Below, piece after piece: positions 59,663 through 64,000 of a DNA stretch of 64,000 bases. This stretch comes from Oreocharis arfaki (taxonomy: Eukaryota; Chordata; Aves; Passeriformes; Paramythiidae), in contig VZRR01012726.1 in the NCBI GenBank assembly GCA_013398015.1, positions 62,001 to 126,000 on the forward strand, read 5' to 3'. The notes beneath the pieces are model-generated. The model was not told where the DNA came from. It saw only the letters and a list, made by a program, of their open reading frames with translations, and did not search any database. The stretch's first letter is position 1. The number at the start of each line of letters is the position of its first letter. The position numbers and the translations under genes are program-made.

Positions 59663-62600
59663 GGAAAGTACAGGTACAGGAAAATATGGAGAGATGGGGA
59701 TTGCAGCATCACACAACAACCTCTGGGGACCTGGCATGGTCCCATTTAGGAAGATGCCTTTTCAGGCCACTTGAGTCAAAGCAGTGGTGACTTCTGGGAA
59801 TGAGGATGGCACCAGGTGCTGCCAAGGGCCTTTCAGAGCTCCTGAGAGCCACTTCTCTAGAAAGGTGTATTTTGAGGAGAGACATTCAGGAGCAGCTTAA
59901 GAAATCACTGGCTGCTTTTCTATTCTATGTTAGGCGACTGTTTGGTGGTGTTTTTTGTCCCTGGACCAAAGAAACCAGACAGAAAATGGTGACATTTCAA
60001 ATTTTGGTATGTTAATTACTTGACTATTATTGCCTTTCACCAAGTGTAGACCACTGAACACTTGGTCTGTCAGGGTACGCCAAGGGCTGCTGCCCCATGA
60101 GAGAAGGTCAGCCAGGAGCTGAGCACTGGCTGTGGTCATCAGACCTTTTGCCTTGCTCTGTAAATTGCAAATATGGTGCAATGCACTGCTTCAAGGAGTT
60201 TCACAGCTGGACTCTTTTTTTTCTAAAACCAAAAAAATGTAATATTGTATGCAGCACCATATCGGGGTCACTTGGGCCATATGAACAGTCTCAAGAAATA
60301 ACACCCCTGTTCTGTGTAAATGGTCATATACTTTCAATCTAAGCTTGTAGTGAGGTTTGCGTAATTGTGTAGTACTTTAGGATGTGGTATATTTCTGCTC
60401 TTGATCTTTAAAACCAGGGATGGGTATGTACTAGAAAGAGGCTTATAAACTTAAAAAGCAGCAAAGGGTGCAAAATCCATTTGCTGGTGTTTGCACAGCT
60501 CAGTGAAACTGTACATAAATATTATTATACAATCAAATAGAAATAGTGTGTTGGCTGATGGTGAAACATAAAGGAAAATGTAAAACATTCAGCACAGAGA
60601 TTTTTTTAAAGCCGTTTAGGGAAATGCGTAGTTTCTTATAGAAAATGTAGGTTTAATATTCCTCCATGGTGTTTATTCTTTCATTGCTTAGGCAGGCTTT
60701 AGCAGCATTCTCATCCATCACGGTCTGAAACAAATCAGCTGATTTAAGGGAAGGTCAATGAGACAAAGAGAAATAGCTCATTGTACAGGAAATTTCTTAT
60801 TTTTCCCTGTCTGATTAGCTGCATTTTTGCTACCGCTGAATCATCAGCTAACTGTCAACTAATGCCCCAAACCTGCAAACACATATTCATATGCATATTA
60901 ACTGTAAAGGAACTTAGCCCCTCAGTCTGAGTTATGTACATGAATAGTCTTAGCAGAGTGAGCTTCTAAATTATGTTCTGGTGTGTATTATACAATGTCA
61001 GCAGGGGTGTAAGAACAATAGCAGTGTGGTCTCACTTTTGAGTTTGAATCTGCTCAAAATGTGCTTGTCTGACATTGTTTTCTTTTATCTAATGCAAATA
61101 TTTCATATACTTCTCAGTTTGCTGACATTTGTTTGAATTTACACAGTTCTAAATGATGGAGCTTTGTCCCACGTAATTCCAGAAATAATGGTATCAAATT
61201 ATAAAAATACTGCTAGCTATGTGCACTGGATGCAAAGAAAACCACTATCTTTTCCTGTTCACAAGAACAGAATAATACAACACTGACAATATAATCTTCA
61301 TTCCTTCCTTTTGCACCAAGTACCAATGCTTTTGCATTAGCCATCATTATTACAGAAACAAGAATAGCATCTGCAAAACTGAAATTGAATTTGTTGGTAA
61401 AGGGGAAAAAAAAGCACCACATTAAAATTTGAAAACATATATAGTAAATTTTAATCCATATTTTAAATTGACAAAGCCAGAATTATTTATAAAGCCTTTC
61501 CCATTAAGTTTGCAGGAAGCAAAGGTGAGAAATCACACCCTGCTACACAAATATTTTATTACATTTACCCACCACCAATATCAATCCACCATAACACCAC
61601 TGCTCCTCAGGAAGGTAAGTGTTGGGGAAAGCAGCCACAGTGCGTTACCTCTGGCTGCCCATGGCTCCCATACAGAGCTAATGCTTGTCCCTTAACACCT
61701 TGTTGGCAGAGACTGGCAATGCCCAAGACTTTTTCGGTGACACCTTCACGATATCAAGGCCAGATTAAGGTATCATGATATTTTATATGTTCCTGAAGAC
61801 CTGGCTCCAGGAGCCATTTGAGTTTAACGAAGTCTCAGCATCACAAAAGAAGTCTGCCTGCGTCTAAATGGTGACTGAGCCTGTGGAGAAGAAGCTGGAG
61901 TCCAAGTAATTAACTTGCATTTCCCAGACTATGAGGAATGATGGGTGGGAAAAGCATTCCTATCAGCGCTCTAGGCAGGTGGCCTTGTCATTGTCAGACA
62001 GAAATGGATGCTCCTGCTGCTATTTCTGCTGTGCAAGAGCGACTTTGTTCCCTATTCTAGATCAGGAAAGCCCAGAGCTGTTTATTTTCCTCAGGGGGAA
62101 GGAAGCTCTGCAGCTGCCACAAGAGGGTCAGGGTGGTGTGTGGGTCACCTTTGGCTGAACTGGGGCTGGCTGCAGAAGAAAGGATCCCAGTGGACATAGC
62201 TAAGTGCCTTTCTATGAACAAGGCAGGATGTCCTTTCACTCTACAGAGCTTGACTTGGGATCCAGGCTTTTTCATAGAGCACTTTCTCTTGCACACTTTT
62301 TTGGCTGTATGGGCCAGTTACAGCCCAGCCCTACCCCCTGGGTGTCAGAGAGGCTGTGTCAGTGTGAGACCACACAAGGAGGACGGTGTGTGGTGTGCCA
62401 TGCACGTGAACAGGCACTCTCCAGGTGACAGCTCCATAGTATAAATCTGAATCATTGAAAACAGTTGGGTGCTTTCAGCTCTACAAATTACCTTTCACTG
62501 TCTGAGTCCCCAGGTGAAATGCAGATAAGCAAACCTGATGCGTAAGACAAGGAAAGTCTTATTGGATACCAGATGGCGCATATGTAGATAAATGCAGGTG

Positions 62601-64000
62601 GAAGCATGTGGGATTTCAGTCTGGTGTGGAGGTTTCCACACTGAATAGGTTCTGTTTCTCTTAGATCAGTGGTGGGGAAAGAAAGCTACACTGAGTTTGT
62701 AAGACCTTTTGGGATGAGCCTCCAAAATACACAGCCAGGCATGGAAGCAATGCAGGTTCTGCTGGATGTCTGCAGTGTATTTGCTGGAAATAAAGGTAAA
62801 CAGATTTTTTTGTTGTTGTTGATATGACATAATGTGATATTTCACACATTTGTAAATCTTTGTAAATATGTGCATTCTGTTCCAGAGAAAAAGCCTCTAA
62901 GTAAACAAGAGGTGCTTACATACATGTGCACTGTATTCCTGGGCTGCCAAACAGTACTCTTGGGAAGCAAGCTGCTCACAGCCCTGGTCAGTGTTTTCAT
63001 TAGAAGATTGCTGCTGAAATATTTTCAATGTAGTTCTTTCTTTCAATTAGACATATTTCTTCCAGAAACTTTTCGAGGAACAATAACACCTTTTCTCCAA
63101 AATATTGGCTATCCAGAAACAAAGTACTCCAGCTAAACCTCAGACTAATTAGTAAATTCTGCAATGCTGCCCACCTGGAGTTTTAATTCAGTTAATTTTT
63201 ATCCTTTCCCTCTATGGACAAAGTTCTCTGGATTTGCTGTAACTCACACAGAAATGGTAATTCTGGTTCAGAAGAGATGGGACCTCTTGACACAGATGGG
63301 ATCTTGGGGCATTTGGGGTGAGCTCCAATGTATAGATTAAATGGAAATATAAGACACGTGGACTTAAGCAACACCTCACACTGAAGTGTGGTTGTGATGT
63401 CACTGAAGCTTTCTTTAGTATTTTGATGCCTATTGAATCAAAATTTTACCTGTGGGCCAGGGGTGGGATTTGTCTGGGAATTCGACAAGTGACATATCCC
63501 CTAGATTATCAGACAGTAACATGATGATGATTACTGACTGTCCTTAAAATAATAAAATTCAAGCCCACAGTAGACTGTTACACCACAGTAAAGCAAAACA
63601 ACTCCTTCCAGAGACTGCCAGGCTGGGTTTGTGTTCAGACTCTCCTCAGGCACAGTGAGCCACACACTGCTGCAGAGGTGCAGGTGGAAGGAGCAGAAGG
63701 TACAAAACTGAAAGGACTGCCCTGACAGCCAACACACAGGATGATACATTCCTGTATAAAGATGTGTTTCCTGAGATGTCGATTATTCAGTGCCAGTTGT
63801 AGGAACCAGAGAGGAGGGCAGTAGCCTGTCTGTCTTCATTCTCCCCACCTTGTGTGCATAATAAATAGTTTTATCTTCTCCCTTCTTGAAAGTCTTCTGT
63901 ACCCACCAGCCAACACACTAGATACCCAGGGGACAATGTCACCTTTCTGTCCCCCCTTGAAAATATTTTTCATTGCCATGACACAAACCATCAAACTACA
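59663..64000. other. Intergenic stretch; no gene recognised
   Basis: AT-rich. The 60800-61200 part is repeat-free with several homeodomain- and POU-like strings (ATTCATATGCATATTAA) and may be conserved non-coding DNA. The frame at 62008-62199 begins MLLLLFLLCKS, resembling a signal peptide, but has no recognisable body. Near 63850-63910, AATAAA within CATAATAAATAGTTTTATC followed by CTTCTCCC could be an LTR end; evidence too thin to call. Confidence 0.35.

Noticed and set aside
62008..62199. Small secreted protein with signal-like start MLLLLFLLCKS
   Set aside because: Only the leucine-rich start looks protein-like; the rest has no pattern and two other frames are open there.
63840..63960. 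Possible LTR end with AATAAA near the right edge
   Set aside because: Only a polyadenylation signal and a pyrimidine-rich stretch; no family recognised and the window ends.

Overview
This is about 64 kb of nuclear DNA from a bird. The evidence is many CR1 non-LTR retrotransposon copies (3' ends and a reverse-transcriptase segment), solo-type LTRs of avian endogenous retroviruses, and an inserted piece of mitochondrial DNA. That insert has the adjacent order cytb - trnT - trnP - ND6, which is the standard avian mitochondrial arrangement. Base composition is AT-rich, gene density is very low, and almost every open frame is short and has no recognisable protein similarity. No bacterial, phage or CRISPR features are present.

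The only host coding sequence I can support is a nine-codon first exon on the minus strand (12678 to 12652). It lies in a CpG island (about 12300-13060) and encodes MDLSFMAAQ directly before a GT dinucleotide. I recognise this as exon 1 of the vertebrate small membrane protein gene C14orf132. On that reading, the first 12.6 kb is the start of its long intron 1, and everything to the right of about 13.1 kb is upstream intergenic DNA with possible distal regulatory elements. Exon 2 was not found in the window. A 76-base gap interrupts the island just upstream of the start codon.

Layout. 1-12300: sparse intronic DNA with one CR1 copy (7890-8352) and one weak candidate exon (4817-4962, minus). 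12300-13060: CpG island and exon 1. 13-35 kb: intergenic DNA with CR1 copies of different ages and both orientations, a TTTC microsatellite, and three LTR-like elements near 19.0-19.6, 24.5-25.0 and 32.2-32.6 kb. 35.8-37.5 kb: a composite insertion block, made of a mitochondrial insert (ND6, trnP, trnT, cytb), then a decayed retroviral integrase fragment (+), then a retroviral protease fragment in the opposite orientation (-). 42-48 kb: a perfect 15-bp hairpin, an 11-bp minisatellite, an LTR with TATA box and octamer motif, and a second, less certain LTR. 53.7-57.8 kb: two successive near-identical duplications, one around a 976-base gap and one around a single N, which look like assembly (haplotype) duplication. 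58.4-59.7 kb: an internally deleted CR1 and another CR1 whose tail has become an ATTCT microsatellite.

There is no operon-like system here. The window is a gene promoter beside a repeat-bearing gene desert. Its most informative content is the first exon with its island, the composite NUMT/retrovirus block, and the duplicated contig ends that need correcting.
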